DNA of 64,000 nt from Limnohabitans sp. T6-5 (GCF_003063315.1 NZ_NERV01000002.1:806001-870000), one strand, 5' to 3'; shown: positions 41,852 through 51,120, counted from the first letter of the stretch. Notes: generated by a model from the letters alone, not told the origin. Numbers and translations are program-made.

Positions 41852-43134
41852 GCCAGCACCTCGCGTGCATCGCTGATGCGCCCGCGCAAGGCCGAGGCCG
41901 CCACGGTGTAGGGCGATGCCAAATAGACGTTCACGCTGGCCGGGCCCATGCGGCCCTTGAAGTTGCGGGCGGTGCTCGAAATCACAGTAGCCCCTTCCGG
42001 GAAAGTCGCGCCATAACCGGCGCACGCGCCGCAGCTGTTGGGCAAGAGGGTGGCCCCAGCGTCTTGCAGGATCTGCATCACGCCTTCTTGGGTGGCCTGG
42101 GCTTGTTCGCGGGCACTGGCCGGGGCCACCAGGAGCTGCACACCCGCCGCGACGCGCTGGCCCTTGAGCACCGAAGCCGCAGCGCGCAGGTCTTCGAGCT
42201 TGGCCCCCGTGCAGGCACCGATGTAGGCGATGTTGGGGTGGATGTCTGAAAAATCGGCCACGTCCCGCGTGTTGGCCGGGCTGTGTGGCGCGGCCACTTG
42301 GGGGCTCAGGCGCGCGGCGTCAAACATGAATTGCTCGAATTCGGCCTCATCGTCAGTGAACCACTGGTCGGCATCGGCCAAATGCTCGGCCGAAACGCCC
42401 ATCGACTGCAGATGGTTCACGGTGGTGGCGTCAGCGGCGATCAAGCCTGCCTGCGCCCCCATCTCGGCACTCATATTGGACAGGGTCATGCGCTCAGCCA
42501 TGGACAGGGCCTGCACGGCACCGCCGGAAAACTCCACCGCCTGGTATTGGCCACCATTCATGCCAAAGCGACCGATCATGTGCAGCATCATGTCTTTGGC
42601 CGACACACCCGCTTGCAGGCGGCCCCACCAGTGCATGCGCAAGGTGCGTGGCACCTGGACCCAGATCTGCCCCGTCACGCACACGCCCAGCATTTCGGTC
42701 GCCCCAATGCCAAACATGTAGCTGCCAAACGCGCCGCCAGTGGGCGAATGTGAGTCGCCGCCCACGCAAAACATGCCGGGCTTCAAATGGCCGCGCTCCG
42801 GCAAGACTACATGGCAAATGCCTTCACTGTCGATCACATGCGGCAGCTGCCATTGTTTGGCAGTGTCGCGGGTGATCTGGATGATTTTTTGCGCATCGGC
42901 GTCTTGTGCGGGTACATAGTGGTCCAGCACCAGCACGACTTTGTTTTTGTCCCAAATTTCTGCGCCTAGTTCATCGAGCATGGGTTTCAAGCGCCGGGGG
43001 CCCGACGAGTCATGGAACATGGCCAGGTCCACATTGCAGGTGACCACCTCGCCCACAGCCACATGGGAGCGGCCTGCGGCGCGGGCAATGAGTTTTTGCG
43101 CCAGGGTTTGCGGCGGCATCACGTTTGTGCTCAT
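41848..43134 (-). CDS. aconitase-superfamily large subunit (LeuC-like hydratase)
   Basis: A 428-residue protein carrying the [4Fe-4S] cluster, with Cys in YIGACTGAKLEDL and the pair in LPNSCGACAGYG. FCVGGDSHSPTGGAFGSYMF and VVTCNVDLAMFHD are family blocks. It is close to the shorter archaeal-type isopropylmalate isomerase/dimethylmalate dehydratase large subunits. With the small subunit it should add or remove water on an organic acid. It overlaps the TctC gene downstream by four bases. Confidence 0.92.
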   Translation of the reverse strand: MSTNVMPPQTLAQKLIARAAGRSHVAVGEVVTCNVDLAMFHDSSGPRRLKPMLDELGAEIWDKNKVVLVLDHYVPAQDADAQKIIQITRDTAKQWQLPHVIDSEGICHVVLPERGHLKPGMFCVGGDSHSPTGGAFGSYMFGIGATEMLGVCVTGQIWVQVPRTLRMHWWGRLQAGVSAKDMMLHMIGRFGMNGGQYQAVEFSGGAVQALSMAERMTLSNMSAEMGAQAGLIAADATTVNHLQSMGVSAEHLADADQWFTDDEAEFEQFMFDAARLSPQVAAPHSPANTRDVADFSDIHPNIAYIGACTGAKLEDLRAAASVLKGQRVAAGVQLLVAPASAREQAQATQEGVMQILQDAGATLLPNSCGACAGYGATFPEGATVISSTARNFKGRMGPASVNVYLASPYTVAASALRGRISDAREVLA

Positions 43135-44108
43135 TCGGGTTTGGCTCCTGCGTACTGCACCACGGCGCGCCAGCGCACGATGTCGCTGTCCACAAAACGG
43201 GCGAACTCTTCGGGGCTGTTGCCCACAGGCGTGGCGCCTTCGTTTTCGATGCGGCGCTTGACCTCGGGTGCCTGCACAGCGGCGCGTGCCGCATCGGCCA
43301 GCCGCTTGGTCAATTCAGGGCTCATGCGCCCCGGCCCAAACAGGCCAAACCAGGCGCTGGACTCATAGCCGGGCAAGGTTTCGGCCATGGCGGGCACATC
43401 GGGATAAGCGGCCAGACGTTTGGTGCTCGTGACACCCAGCGCCTTGAGCTTGCCCGCTTTGATGTGCGCCTGGACGTTGCCAATGGCGGCAAACATCAAT
43501 TCCACCTGTCCGGCCAGCACGTCTTGCACCGCAGGCGCCGTGCCGCGGTAAGGGATGTTGACGATGTACACACCCGATTTCATCTTGAAAGCATCACCTG
43601 CCAGATGCAGCGACGAGCCCATGGCCCCGATCGCAAAGTTCAGCTGGCCTGGTTTGGCCTTGGCCAAGGCGATCAGCTCGGCGACATTCTTGACCGGCAG
43701 CTTGGGGTTGGCCACCAGCATGGAAGGCGAGGTGGACACCATGGTCAGCGGGGTGAAGTCCTTGACCGGATCGAAGGGCAAGGAAGGGTACAAAGAGGCG
43801 TTGATGGCGTGGCTGGTGAAGCTCATGAGCAAGGTGTTGCCATCGGGTGCGGCCTTGGCCACAGCCTCGGCAGCCAGATTGCCTCCGGCGCCAGCTTTGT
43901 TGTCTACCAACACCGTGCGTCCCAGCTGTTGGCCCAGTGCCTGTGCCAGTGCACGGGCCATGGTGTCGGTGGTGCCCCCGGCCGGTGCGCCCACCAAAAT
44001 CCGGATCGGCGGTGGGGTTTGCGCCCAGGCGGCTGCGCCTGCGCAAGCCAGCAGACACACCCCCCATCGCAGACCTTGTTGCACGGTCACGCGCAGCGTT
44101 TGTTTCAT
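43131..44108 (-). CDS. TctC/Bug-family periplasmic binding protein (second in the cluster)
   Basis: A 325-residue protein with a signal peptide ending near AAWAQ, then PPPIRILVGAPAGGTTDTMA, VLVDNKAGAGGNLAAEAVAK, IGAMGSSLHLAGDAFK and VNIPYRGTAPAVQDVLAGQV, all typical of the family. It lies between the LivF gene and the LeuC-like gene. It is only distantly like the other TctC protein at 32690, so it is not a recent duplicate. Ligand unknown, probably the carboxylate degraded by the cluster. Confidence 0.92.
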   Translation of the reverse strand: MKQTLRVTVQQGLRWGVCLLACAGAAAWAQTPPPIRILVGAPAGGTTDTMARALAQALGQQLGRTVLVDNKAGAGGNLAAEAVAKAAPDGNTLLMSFTSHAINASLYPSLPFDPVKDFTPLTMVSTSPSMLVANPKLPVKNVAELIALAKAKPGQLNFAIGAMGSSLHLAGDAFKMKSGVYIVNIPYRGTAPAVQDVLAGQVELMFAAIGNVQAHIKAGKLKALGVTSTKRLAAYPDVPAMAETLPGYESSAWFGLFGPGRMSPELTKRLADAARAAVQAPEVKRRIENEGATPVGNSPEEFARFVDSDIVRWRAVVQYAGAKPE

Positions 44109-44115
44109 GCTGTCC

Positions 44116-44829
44116 TCACATGCCCAGATAGGCTTGTCTCAGCGTGTCGCTGGCCAGCAGTTCAGAGGGCGTGCCGGTGAAACGGATGAGGCCGTTTTCC
44201 ATCACATAGGCCCGGTCCGCGATGTCCAGTGATTGGCCCACGTTTTGTTCCACCAGCAAGACCGCCAAACCGCTGCTGCGCAATTGCGACATCAGGCCAA
44301 ACATCTCTTCCACCAGCAACGGCGACAAACCCAATGAGGGCTCGTCCAGAATCAGCAAACGCGGCTCGGCCATCAGGCCGCGACCGATGGCCAGCATTTG
44401 TTGCTCGCCGCCACTCAAGGTGCCAGCCAGTTGCGTCACACGCTCTTTCAGGCGCGGGAAGGTTTCATACACCTTGTCCAGGTTCTGCACTCGGCGCTCG
44501 CGACCCCGGGTGAAGGCCCCCAGCTCCAGGTTCTCATGCACGCTCAAATTGGGGAAGACCTTGCGGCCTTCAGGCACCTGAATGAGCCCCTGCATGACCA
44601 CCTGTTTGCTGTGCTGGCCCGTCAGGTCGTGGCCGTCAAACTGCACCCGGCCAGCGCGGGTGGCCACCAGGCCACTGAGCGTGTGGTTGAGCGTGGTCTT
44701 GCCTGCGCCATTGCTGCCCAACAGCGCCACCAGCTCGCCGGGCATGACCTGCAGATCCACACCGCGCAAGACCTCGACCGCGCCATAGCCCGATTGGAGG
44801 CCTTTCACATCCAGCAAGGCTTCGGTCAT
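44116..44829 (-). CDS. livF: branched-chain-type ABC importer ATPase LivF
   Basis: A 237-residue ATPase with Walker A LLGSNGAGKTT, signature LSGGEQQMLAIGRGL, Walker B LLILDEPSLGLSP and the short LivF-type C-terminus ending DTLRQAYLGM. It energises uptake with LivG, LivH and LivM. It overlaps livG by four bases. Confidence 0.94.
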   Translation of the reverse strand: MTEALLDVKGLQSGYGAVEVLRGVDLQVMPGELVALLGSNGAGKTTLNHTLSGLVATRAGRVQFDGHDLTGQHSKQVVMQGLIQVPEGRKVFPNLSVHENLELGAFTRGRERRVQNLDKVYETFPRLKERVTQLAGTLSGGEQQMLAIGRGLMAEPRLLILDEPSLGLSPLLVEEMFGLMSQLRSSGLAVLLVEQNVGQSLDIADRAYVMENGLIRFTGTPSELLASDTLRQAYLGM

Positions 44830-45593
44830 GCCAACACCTCCTGGCCTTGAGCGGCGCTCTTGCGCAGCCGCTCGGCCGTGCCGTGGCCCAGATAGGCCTC
44901 GACCACGGCGGGGTTGTTCGTCACCTCGGCCGGTGTGCCGTGGGCGATCAACTGGCCTTGTGCCAACACCCAGACTTCTTGCGCCAGGCTCATGACCGCT
45001 TGCATGACGTGCTCGATCATGAGCACCGTCACGCCGCTTCGCGCAATGCCCTGCACCACCGGAATCATCTCGGCAATCTCTTGCGGGTTCAGGCCCGCCA
45101 GCACCTCGTCCAGCAACAAAAGGCGCGGACGCGTGGCCAGCGCCCGGGCCAGCTCCAGCCGCTTGCGACCCGCCACCGTGAGGTCACTGGCCAGCTTGTC
45201 GAGTTGCGGTGTCAGGCCCACTTGTTGCGCCACCGACTCGGCCTGCTCCAAGGCCTGAGCGCGGCGTGGCAGATGCAGATGCGCCCCCACGGCGATGTTT
45301 TCACGCACGGTTTGGGCGGCAAAGGGTTGCACGATCTGGAAGGTGCGGGTCAGTCCCATGCGGGCATTCAAGTGCGGCGACTGGCCGGTGATGTCGTGAC
45401 CCGCCAAGGCCACACGGCCCGTGTCGGGTTTGAGGAAGCCCGACATGAGCGCAAACAAGGTCGTCTTGCCCGCGCCATTGGGGCCGATCAGCGCACTCAG
45501 GCGCCCTTCGGTCACCGACAGGCTGACGTTTTGCACGGCTTTGAGGCCGCCAAAGGATTTGCCCACGCCGTCGATGTGCAGCAGCGTGCTCAT
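44826..45593 (-). CDS. livG: branched-chain-type ABC importer ATPase LivG
   Basis: A 255-residue ATPase: Walker A LIGPNGAGKTT, MGLTRTFQIVQPF typical of LivG, Walker B LLLLDEVLAGLNP, and TVLMIEHVMQAVM in the switch region. The expected LSGGQ signature is replaced by LTVAGRKRLELARAL, a variation often seen in LivG-like proteins. It overlaps both livF and livM by four bases. Confidence 0.94.
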   Translation of the reverse strand: MSTLLHIDGVGKSFGGLKAVQNVSLSVTEGRLSALIGPNGAGKTTLFALMSGFLKPDTGRVALAGHDITGQSPHLNARMGLTRTFQIVQPFAAQTVRENIAVGAHLHLPRRAQALEQAESVAQQVGLTPQLDKLASDLTVAGRKRLELARALATRPRLLLLDEVLAGLNPQEIAEMIPVVQGIARSGVTVLMIEHVMQAVMSLAQEVWVLAQGQLIAHGTPAEVTNNPAVVEAYLGHGTAERLRKSAAQGQEVLA

Positions 45594-46570
45594 GATTTGT
45601 CTCCGTCAGACGATTTGTTGCCACGCAGCCACTGCATGGGCGTGATCGTGCCCAGGCCTGCGATGCCTCGGGGCAAGAACATCACAATCAGGATCAGCAC
45701 CGAGCCGTAAATCACCATGTTGATGCCCGGCAACTGGCCGAATAAATTGCGCGTGAGGTCGGCCAGGATGTGCAGGCTGATGGCCCCCAGCAGTGGCCCC
45801 CACAGCGTGCCCAGCCCCCCCACAATCGCCCCCACCAAGGCCTCGACCGAGGTGTGCGAGCCGTAGGCAATGCCTGGGTCAATGTATTGAAAAACCTGCA
45901 CGTAAAACGCGCCGCCTGCGCCCATCAAGCCACCCGACAAGATGGTGGCCACCAGCTTGACGCTGAAGGGGTTGACACCAATGGCCCGCGCCGCGTCTTC
46001 GTTGTCGCGCACGGCTTGCAGGTAAGCACCAAAGCGCGAGTGCCGCAGCCAGGCCGTGATGCCCAGCGCCAGCGTGACCAAGCCCAGCATGAGCCAGATG
46101 AAGCCCGACCGGCTGACAAACTGCATGTTGGCGGCCGACTCCTGAAGCGGCAGCATCAGGCCCACACCGGCACCGGTGAAAGGCACTGAAGTCGCCACGA
46201 TGCGGAACACCTCGGCAAAGGCCAGCGTGACCAGCGCGAAGTACGAGCCCTTGAGGCCATAGCGGAACGAAGCCGCCCCCACAAAAGCGCCCACACCGGC
46301 TGAGAAGGCCATGGCCAGGGGCAGGGCCAGCCAAGGGTTCAGGCCCCACTGCATTTGCGCGATGGCCTGGACATAAGCCCCAGTGCCAAAAAACAGCGCA
46401 TGCCCGAAAGAAAATTGCCCGCCGAAACCACCCAGCACGTTCCAGGCCTGCGAGAGCAGGCAGGCATACAAAGCCGTCATGACGAAGTTGAGCACCACAC
46501 CCGATTGGGTGAAAAACGGGACAGCGCCGATGACCAGCACAAACAGCACAATGGCGCGAAAGTCTTTCAT
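45590..46570 (-). CDS. livM: branched-chain-type ABC importer permease LivM
   Basis: A 326-residue inner-membrane protein with many hydrophobic segments. QAWNVLGGFGGQFSFGHALF near residue 40, VRDNEDAARAIGVNPFSVKL and EALVGAIVGGLGTLWGPLLG are LivM hallmarks. It forms the channel with LivH, whose gene overlaps it by four bases. Confidence 0.94.
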   Translation of the reverse strand: MKDFRAIVLFVLVIGAVPFFTQSGVVLNFVMTALYACLLSQAWNVLGGFGGQFSFGHALFFGTGAYVQAIAQMQWGLNPWLALPLAMAFSAGVGAFVGAASFRYGLKGSYFALVTLAFAEVFRIVATSVPFTGAGVGLMLPLQESAANMQFVSRSGFIWLMLGLVTLALGITAWLRHSRFGAYLQAVRDNEDAARAIGVNPFSVKLVATILSGGLMGAGGAFYVQVFQYIDPGIAYGSHTSVEALVGAIVGGLGTLWGPLLGAISLHILADLTRNLFGQLPGINMVIYGSVLILIVMFLPRGIAGLGTITPMQWLRGNKSSDGDKS

Positions 46571-47439
46571 GCCTTCGCTCCAAAAAATCCTTGCGGCCTG
46601 AGCATCAGCACCGCAATGAAGATCACAAAAATACCCACTTGCCCGAGCGATTCACCCAGCAGCAAACCGCCCAGCGACTCGACCACACCAATCAGCAAAC
46701 CGCCCAGCAAGGCGCCAGCAAAACTGCCCATACCGCCCAGCACCACGATGGTGAAGGCCACCAACACAAAGCCGTTGCCCACCTGCGGGTTGACGTAATA
46801 GGCCGGCATCAAAAAGCAAGCTGCGGCTCCGAGGCTGGCCAGGCCCAAACCAAAGCACATGGCGTACACATGGTCCACATCGATGCCCATCAAACGGGCA
46901 CCCTGCTTTTCTTTGGACACCGCACGGATGGCGCGGCCAAGATCGGTTTTTTGCACGATCCACAGCAGCACCGCCGACACCACCAGAGCCCCACCAAAAG
47001 CCACCAGCTTGGGCAAGGCGATGAAGGCCGGGCCGATCTCGACCGTGCTCAAGGTGTACGCCGTGTCGATGCTGCGGGTGTCGGACTTGAAGAACAACAG
47101 CGCCAGGTTTTCCAGCACGATGGACAGGCCCAGCGTGACCAGCAAAATGTTTTCGTCCTTGCCGTGGCTGGCGCGGTTGATGACGCCGCGCTGCAAGGCA
47201 TAGCCCAGCACAAACATGGCGGGCACCATGATGGGCAAGGCCAGGTAGGGGTCGACCCCGAGCTTTTCCTTGAGCATGTAGACACCGTACAGCGCCACCA
47301 TCAAAGCCGCGCCATGCGCGAAATTGATGATGTGCAGGACGCCATAAATCAGCGTCAGGCCCAGCGCAATGAGCGCGTACACGGCACCGGTGGTGATGCC
47401 GTTGAGCACTGACGGAAACAGGATGTTCAAGTCGAGCAT
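46567..47439 (-). CDS. livH: branched-chain-type ABC importer permease LivH
   Basis: A 290-residue membrane protein. NGITTGAVYALIALGLTLIY, then GVLHIINFAHGAALMVA, GIDVDHVYAMCFGLGLA and TIVVLGGMGSFAGALLGGLL are the conserved LivH blocks. The gene follows the binding-protein gene after 26 bases and overlaps livM. Confidence 0.94.
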   Translation of the reverse strand: MLDLNILFPSVLNGITTGAVYALIALGLTLIYGVLHIINFAHGAALMVALYGVYMLKEKLGVDPYLALPIMVPAMFVLGYALQRGVINRASHGKDENILLVTLGLSIVLENLALLFFKSDTRSIDTAYTLSTVEIGPAFIALPKLVAFGGALVVSAVLLWIVQKTDLGRAIRAVSKEKQGARLMGIDVDHVYAMCFGLGLASLGAAACFLMPAYYVNPQVGNGFVLVAFTIVVLGGMGSFAGALLGGLLIGVVESLGGLLLGESLGQVGIFVIFIAVLMLRPQGFFGAKA

Positions 47440-47465
47440 CGGGGATCTTCCAGTTCAACGCCAGA

Positions 47466-48668
47466 TCAGCCCTTGAGCGGGAAGATCGGCTCTGCCTCGC
47501 GGTAATCGCGCGGCACGATCACCTTGATGTCACCTTTTTGAACTTGGGTCATCAAAGGTTGCGCACCCATGTTCTGCCCATTCACAAACTGCGTCGGGCC
47601 ATACGGCATGATGTGGTTGGCAAACTTGCTCGAAGCCAGCGCGTCGGTGATGGCCGCACGGTCTGGCGACTTGGCGCGCTCAATGGCATCGGCCAGCAGC
47701 ATCATGGCGGTGTAGGTCATGAACACTTCGTAGCTGAAGAACTGGCCTTGCGCTTCGACACGTTTTTTGAGTTCGGCCGAGCGCTTGTCCCTGGGGTTGA
47801 ACCAATGGTTGCAGTCGATGATGCCGTTGGCCGCTTCGGGAAATTCCTTGACAAACTTGTAGCTCGAAGCCGCACCGCCCAACACCGAACAAATGGCCTT
47901 GGGCGTGATTTTTTGCTGCTGCAAGGTGCGCACCAGCAAGGCGTATTCGTTGTAGTAATTGGCCGGGATCAGGATGTCAGGATTGACCTGCTTGATGCGC
48001 AGCGCGATGTTGTTGAAGTCACGCGTGGGGTTGGCGTGCTTGATGATCTCTTTGACTTCGTAGCCATAACCAGGCAACTCTTTGGCCAGCAGGTTGGCAG
48101 TGCCGGTGCCAAACAGCGACTCTTCGTGCACGATCATCACGGTGCGGGCGGGTTTGCCTGCGGCGGTGTTCAGGGCGTGCAAACTGGCCACCGCCACCTC
48201 GGCGCTTTTCTTGTAGCCAGGGCCAAAGCGGAAAGTGTTTTTCAGGCCGCGCTCGACGATCTGATCGGCCACGCCCACGTCCACCACATGGGGCAGGTTG
48301 TATTTGGCGGCGGCTTGTGTGGTGGCCAGGCAAATGGCGGATGCAAAGGCACCGACGACAGCGCTGACACCGGCCTCGTTCATCTTCTCGATTTCGGCAA
48401 TGCCTGCTTGCGGATTGGACTGTGCATCGCCCAGCATGGCCTCGATCTTGGCGCCACCCAGTGACTTGATGCCACCGGCCTTGTTGATGTCGTCGATCGC
48501 CATTTGCGCACCCATGCGGCACTGCTGGCCCGAGTAAGCCAAAGCGCCCGTTACGGGGTGCAAAACACCGACTTTGACGGGCTTGGGTTGCGCCCCTCCC
48601 ACCAACGGAAACGCGAGTGCCGAGGCTGCGGCTGCAGACTGGCCCATGAAATGGCGACGTGTGGTCAT
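47466..48668 (-). CDS. LivK/J-type periplasmic substrate-binding protein
   Basis: A 400-residue protein with a Tat-like start (MTTRRHFMGQSAAAASALAF), then VKVGVLHPVTGALAYSGQQC, IDDINKAGGIKSLGG, VVGAFASAICLATTQAAAKY and TYTAMMLLADAIERA, a periplasmic type 1 binding fold. Such proteins in catabolic clusters often bind amides, ureas or aromatic acids rather than leucine. It is first of the transporter genes and would set specificity. Confidence 0.92.
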   Translation of the reverse strand: MTTRRHFMGQSAAAASALAFPLVGGAQPKPVKVGVLHPVTGALAYSGQQCRMGAQMAIDDINKAGGIKSLGGAKIEAMLGDAQSNPQAGIAEIEKMNEAGVSAVVGAFASAICLATTQAAAKYNLPHVVDVGVADQIVERGLKNTFRFGPGYKKSAEVAVASLHALNTAAGKPARTVMIVHEESLFGTGTANLLAKELPGYGYEVKEIIKHANPTRDFNNIALRIKQVNPDILIPANYYNEYALLVRTLQQQKITPKAICSVLGGAASSYKFVKEFPEAANGIIDCNHWFNPRDKRSAELKKRVEAQGQFFSYEVFMTYTAMMLLADAIERAKSPDRAAITDALASSKFANHIMPYGPTQFVNGQNMGAQPLMTQVQKGDIKVIVPRDYREAEPIFPLKG

Positions 48669-48690
48669 GGAAACATCCTTTTTGTGAAGG

Positions 48691-49509
48691 TCAATGAAAG
48701 TTGGCGGACAACTCTTGGCTCACCCACACCTTGGCATCGATGCTGCCAACGCGCGACAGCTGCATCTGGTATTCGTACCGGTCCGGTCGGTACAGGCCAT
48801 GCAGCCATTGGACGGGACGGTCATCCTCGTCGTAAATCAAACGCCGCACCGCCAACAAGGCCGATCCGACGGCAACATCCAGGTGCTGGGCCATGAGCAC
48901 ATCGGCCAGCCGGGCCGAAATGGTTTGTTCGGCCCGCCCTACTTTGACACCCGACTCTTCGAGCAACACCAGGATGGGCTTTTGCGCCAGCTCGCGTTTG
49001 CCAAAGCCCGCAGAAATTGATTCAGGCACCCAGGTGGTGATGTGGGACAGCGGGCCTTCAGGCGTGCTGCGCACCCGCTCAGCTTTTTGCACAGCCGCAC
49101 CCGACTGCAATTGCAAAGCCGCCGCCACATCCACCGGCGCACGCATGCGCTCCACCGACAACACCTTGACCTTGGTGCGCAAACCCATGGTCACCAGGTT
49201 TTCAAGCAGTCCCGTGAGGCGCGCCTGCTGCCCCGTGGCCATGGTGGCCGCTTGCATCTGCACCTCTTGCGCACGATCCGCCACCGGCCGTGTACCCCGC
49301 CCGGGTTCGCGGCGAATCAGGCCCTCTTGGGCCAATTGCGACAAGGCCCGCCGAATCGTGACACGCGCCACGCCAAACTGCCCCATCAAGGCGATCTCAC
49401 CAGGCAGCCCCGCATCAAAACGCCCTTCACGCAACTGCTCACGCAGCACCAGATAAATCTGGTGGTACTTGGGCAATGGCAAGGCGGGATTCATGCTTTG
49501 GATCGTCAA
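48691..49509 (-). CDS. GntR/HutC-family transcriptional regulator
   Basis: A 272-residue regulator. The N-terminal winged helix has YHQIYLVLREQLREGRFDAG, FGVARVTIRRALSQLAQEGL and IRREPGRGTRPV; the C-terminal UTRA ligand domain has LLEESGVKVGRAEQTISARL and LAVRRLIYDEDDRPVQWLHG. It is the first gene of the cluster and presumably controls it in response to the substrate. The start could also be the ATG five codons later (49494). An inverted repeat lies just upstream at 49513. Confidence 0.92.
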   Translation of the reverse strand: MTIQSMNPALPLPKYHQIYLVLREQLREGRFDAGLPGEIALMGQFGVARVTIRRALSQLAQEGLIRREPGRGTRPVADRAQEVQMQAATMATGQQARLTGLLENLVTMGLRTKVKVLSVERMRAPVDVAAALQLQSGAAVQKAERVRSTPEGPLSHITTWVPESISAGFGKRELAQKPILVLLEESGVKVGRAEQTISARLADVLMAQHLDVAVGSALLAVRRLIYDEDDRPVQWLHGLYRPDRYEYQMQLSRVGSIDAKVWVSQELSANFH

Positions 49510-49512
49510 TCA

Positions 49513-49536
49513 GTCCTAATGTTCTGTCAATAGGAC
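49513..49536 (-). promoter_or_regulatory. inverted repeat before the GntR gene, possible operator with -35
   Basis: GTCCTA and TAGGAC face each other across 12 bases; on the minus strand a TTGACA hexamer lies between them. This would be a fitting self-regulation site for the regulator. The -10 is not obvious. Confidence 0.4.
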
Positions 49537-49635
49537 AAACAGGTCCCATGCATGAGACATTTGATCAGGATTTACCCTGAATTCAGACTGCCGAGCAGGC
49601 CGCCCAAAAGCCTTGGGCTGACCATTTTGGGAGGC

Positions 49636-50130
49636 TCAGGCCTTGAGCGTCACCTTGGCCCGCAAGGCCTGGAGCACAGGGGCAGACACCAGACCCGAAA
49701 CGTCGCCGCCCAGTTTGGCGATTTCACGCACCAGGGTGCTGCTGATGTGCTGAACGGCGGCGCTGGTGTGCAGGAAGACGGTGTCCAGCTCGGGGGCCAG
49801 GTGTCGGTTCATGCCCGACATCTGGGTTTCGTAGTCATAGTCGGTCACCGAGCGCAGGCCGCGCACGATGACTTGGGCGTTGTGTGCCTGCACAAAATTC
49901 ACGATCAGGCCATCAAAAGGCAGCGCGCTGACATTCGGGCAATCGGCCAGGGCGGCCTGCGCCAGCGCCAGCCGTTCGTCCAGGGTAAACATCGTGTTTT
50001 TGTGGTGGGCTTTGGCCACAGCGATGATGACCCGGTCAAACATCCGGGCTGCTCGGCGGATGGCGTCTTCGTGCCCCAGGGTGATGGGGTCAAAGGTACC
50101 GGAATACACAGCGGTAACAGATCGGCTCAT
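49636..50130 (-). CDS. coaD: phosphopantetheine adenylyltransferase
   Basis: A 164-residue enzyme of CoA synthesis. AVYSGTFDPITLGHEDAIRR contains the T/HxGH nucleotidyltransferase motif, followed by VIVRGLRSVTDYDYETQMSG, with LDTVFLHTSAAVQHISSTLV near the end. It is full length. The ATG at 50130 begins MSRSVTAVYSG as expected; the ten upstream codons in frame are not family-like. rsmD lies upstream on the same strand. Confidence 0.96.
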   Translation of the reverse strand: MSRSVTAVYSGTFDPITLGHEDAIRRAARMFDRVIIAVAKAHHKNTMFTLDERLALAQAALADCPNVSALPFDGLIVNFVQAHNAQVIVRGLRSVTDYDYETQMSGMNRHLAPELDTVFLHTSAAVQHISSTLVREIAKLGGDVSGLVSAPVLQALRAKVTLKA

Positions 50131-50175
50131 GGGCTTGTCCTTGGACGAATGGCAGGGCAAATGGATGTCGGAAAA

Positions 50176-50820
50176 TTATGCAGTGCGCTTGAGCAAGTGC
50201 GCATGAACCGCACCGGCTTTGAGGTGGCGCTCGGCATGCAAGCCAAGCACCTGGAGTGCTTCTGGCGTCCAGACCACCGGGGCTTCGAGGTAAATCCAGC
50301 CGCCCACAGGCACTGCCCTGACAGCAGCCTGGAGTGCAGGCTCAAACAAGAGGCCCTCAAAGGGCGGATCGATGAAAACCAGGTCCACGCTGCCCGCAGG
50401 CAAGCGCTGCAAGGCGCTGATGGCGTCGCTGCGTTGCACCTGCACCATGCCGGCCTGCAAACGCACAGCGTATTCCTGCAGGGCACGCACCAGCAAAGGG
50501 TCTTGTTCGAGCATGAGCACATGCGAAGCGCCGCGAGATGCCGCTTCGAACCCGAGCGCGCCCGTGCCCGCAAAGGCATCGACACAACGCCAGCCGCGCA
50601 GGTCTTGCCCCAGCCAGTTGAAGAGGGTTTCACGCACGCGGTCGGGCGTGGGGCGCAGGCCGGGCTTGTCGATCACTTTCAGGCGGGTTCTGCGCCACTG
50701 GCCACCAATGATGCGCACTTCGTGTGCGGCGTGCCCCTTGGGGCCACGCTGCGTGGTTGGCTTGGCTGCAGGCTTGCGCGCAGACGACGCCACGGTTCGT
50801 TTTTTGGGAGTTGGAGGCAT
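50176..50820 (-). CDS. rsmD: 16S rRNA (guanine966-N2)-methyltransferase
   Basis: A 214-residue SAM-dependent methyltransferase. VRIIGGQWRRTRLKVIDKPG, LRPTPDRVRETLFNWLGQ, CVDAFAGTGALGFEAASRG (SAM loop) and DLVFIDPPFEGLLFE (catalytic DPPF) are diagnostic. The first 30 residues form a basic Lys/Arg/Pro/Ala tail. The ATG at 50820 is preferred; the longer frame would translate a palindromic repeat. Followed by coaD, a common pairing. Confidence 0.95.
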   Translation of the reverse strand: MPPTPKKRTVASSARKPAAKPTTQRGPKGHAAHEVRIIGGQWRRTRLKVIDKPGLRPTPDRVRETLFNWLGQDLRGWRCVDAFAGTGALGFEAASRGASHVLMLEQDPLLVRALQEYAVRLQAGMVQVQRSDAISALQRLPAGSVDLVFIDPPFEGLLFEPALQAAVRAVPVGGWIYLEAPVVWTPEALQVLGLHAERHLKAGAVHAHLLKRTA

Positions 50821-50899
50821 AGGCGGCAAGTGTAAAGGCCGCGAGCAAGCCATGACTGCGCACCGGGTCTGGATGGATTGCGGGCCTGGGCAACAGTCG

Positions 50900-50952
50900 A
50901 TGTCGGGGCTCAAGCCGCCGACAAATACGGCCCCCGCAGGTCGGCTCTGACG
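50900..50952. repeat. degenerate copy of the ATGTCGG palindrome
   Basis: It begins ATGTCGGGG like the array element at 37141 and ends in a CAGGTCGGC arm, but the arms are shortened and diverged. It lies upstream of rsmD, 24 bases before a better copy. Confidence 0.6.
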
Positions 50953-50976
50953 GTTGTCCACTACGGCACAGGCCCC

Positions 50977-51043
50977 ATGTCGGGGTCTTCGACCACCGAC
51001 CTACGAATACAGCCCCCCGTAGGTCGGTAGCTTCAGCTCCGAC
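50977..51043. repeat. dispersed copy of the ATGTCGG palindrome
   Basis: The left arm (50977-51004) equals the left arm of the 37141 array over all 28 bases. The right arm (GTAGGTCGGTAGCTTCAGCT then CCGAC) is related but altered, and the loop differs. It lies between rsmD and the small exported protein gene. Confidence 0.85.
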
Positions 51044-51067
51044 GTTTTTTGCTTCGGCCAGGGCAAG

Positions 51068-51093
51068 AAAAAACCAGCACTCGGCTGGTTTTT
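51068..51093. terminator. bidirectional terminator hairpin
   Basis: AAAAACCAGC-ACTC-GGCTGGTTTTT pairs perfectly and has A on one side and T on the other, so it can stop transcription in both directions. It lies between the small Ala/Lys-rich gene and the palindromic repeats. Confidence 0.85.
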
Positions 51094-51120
51094 CAGGGCA
51101 GGGTCGCATGCCTCATGCGA

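Noticed and set aside
50821..50961. 47-residue N-terminal extension of RsmD
   Set aside because: It would translate a degenerate intergenic palindrome; homologues start near the chosen ATG.
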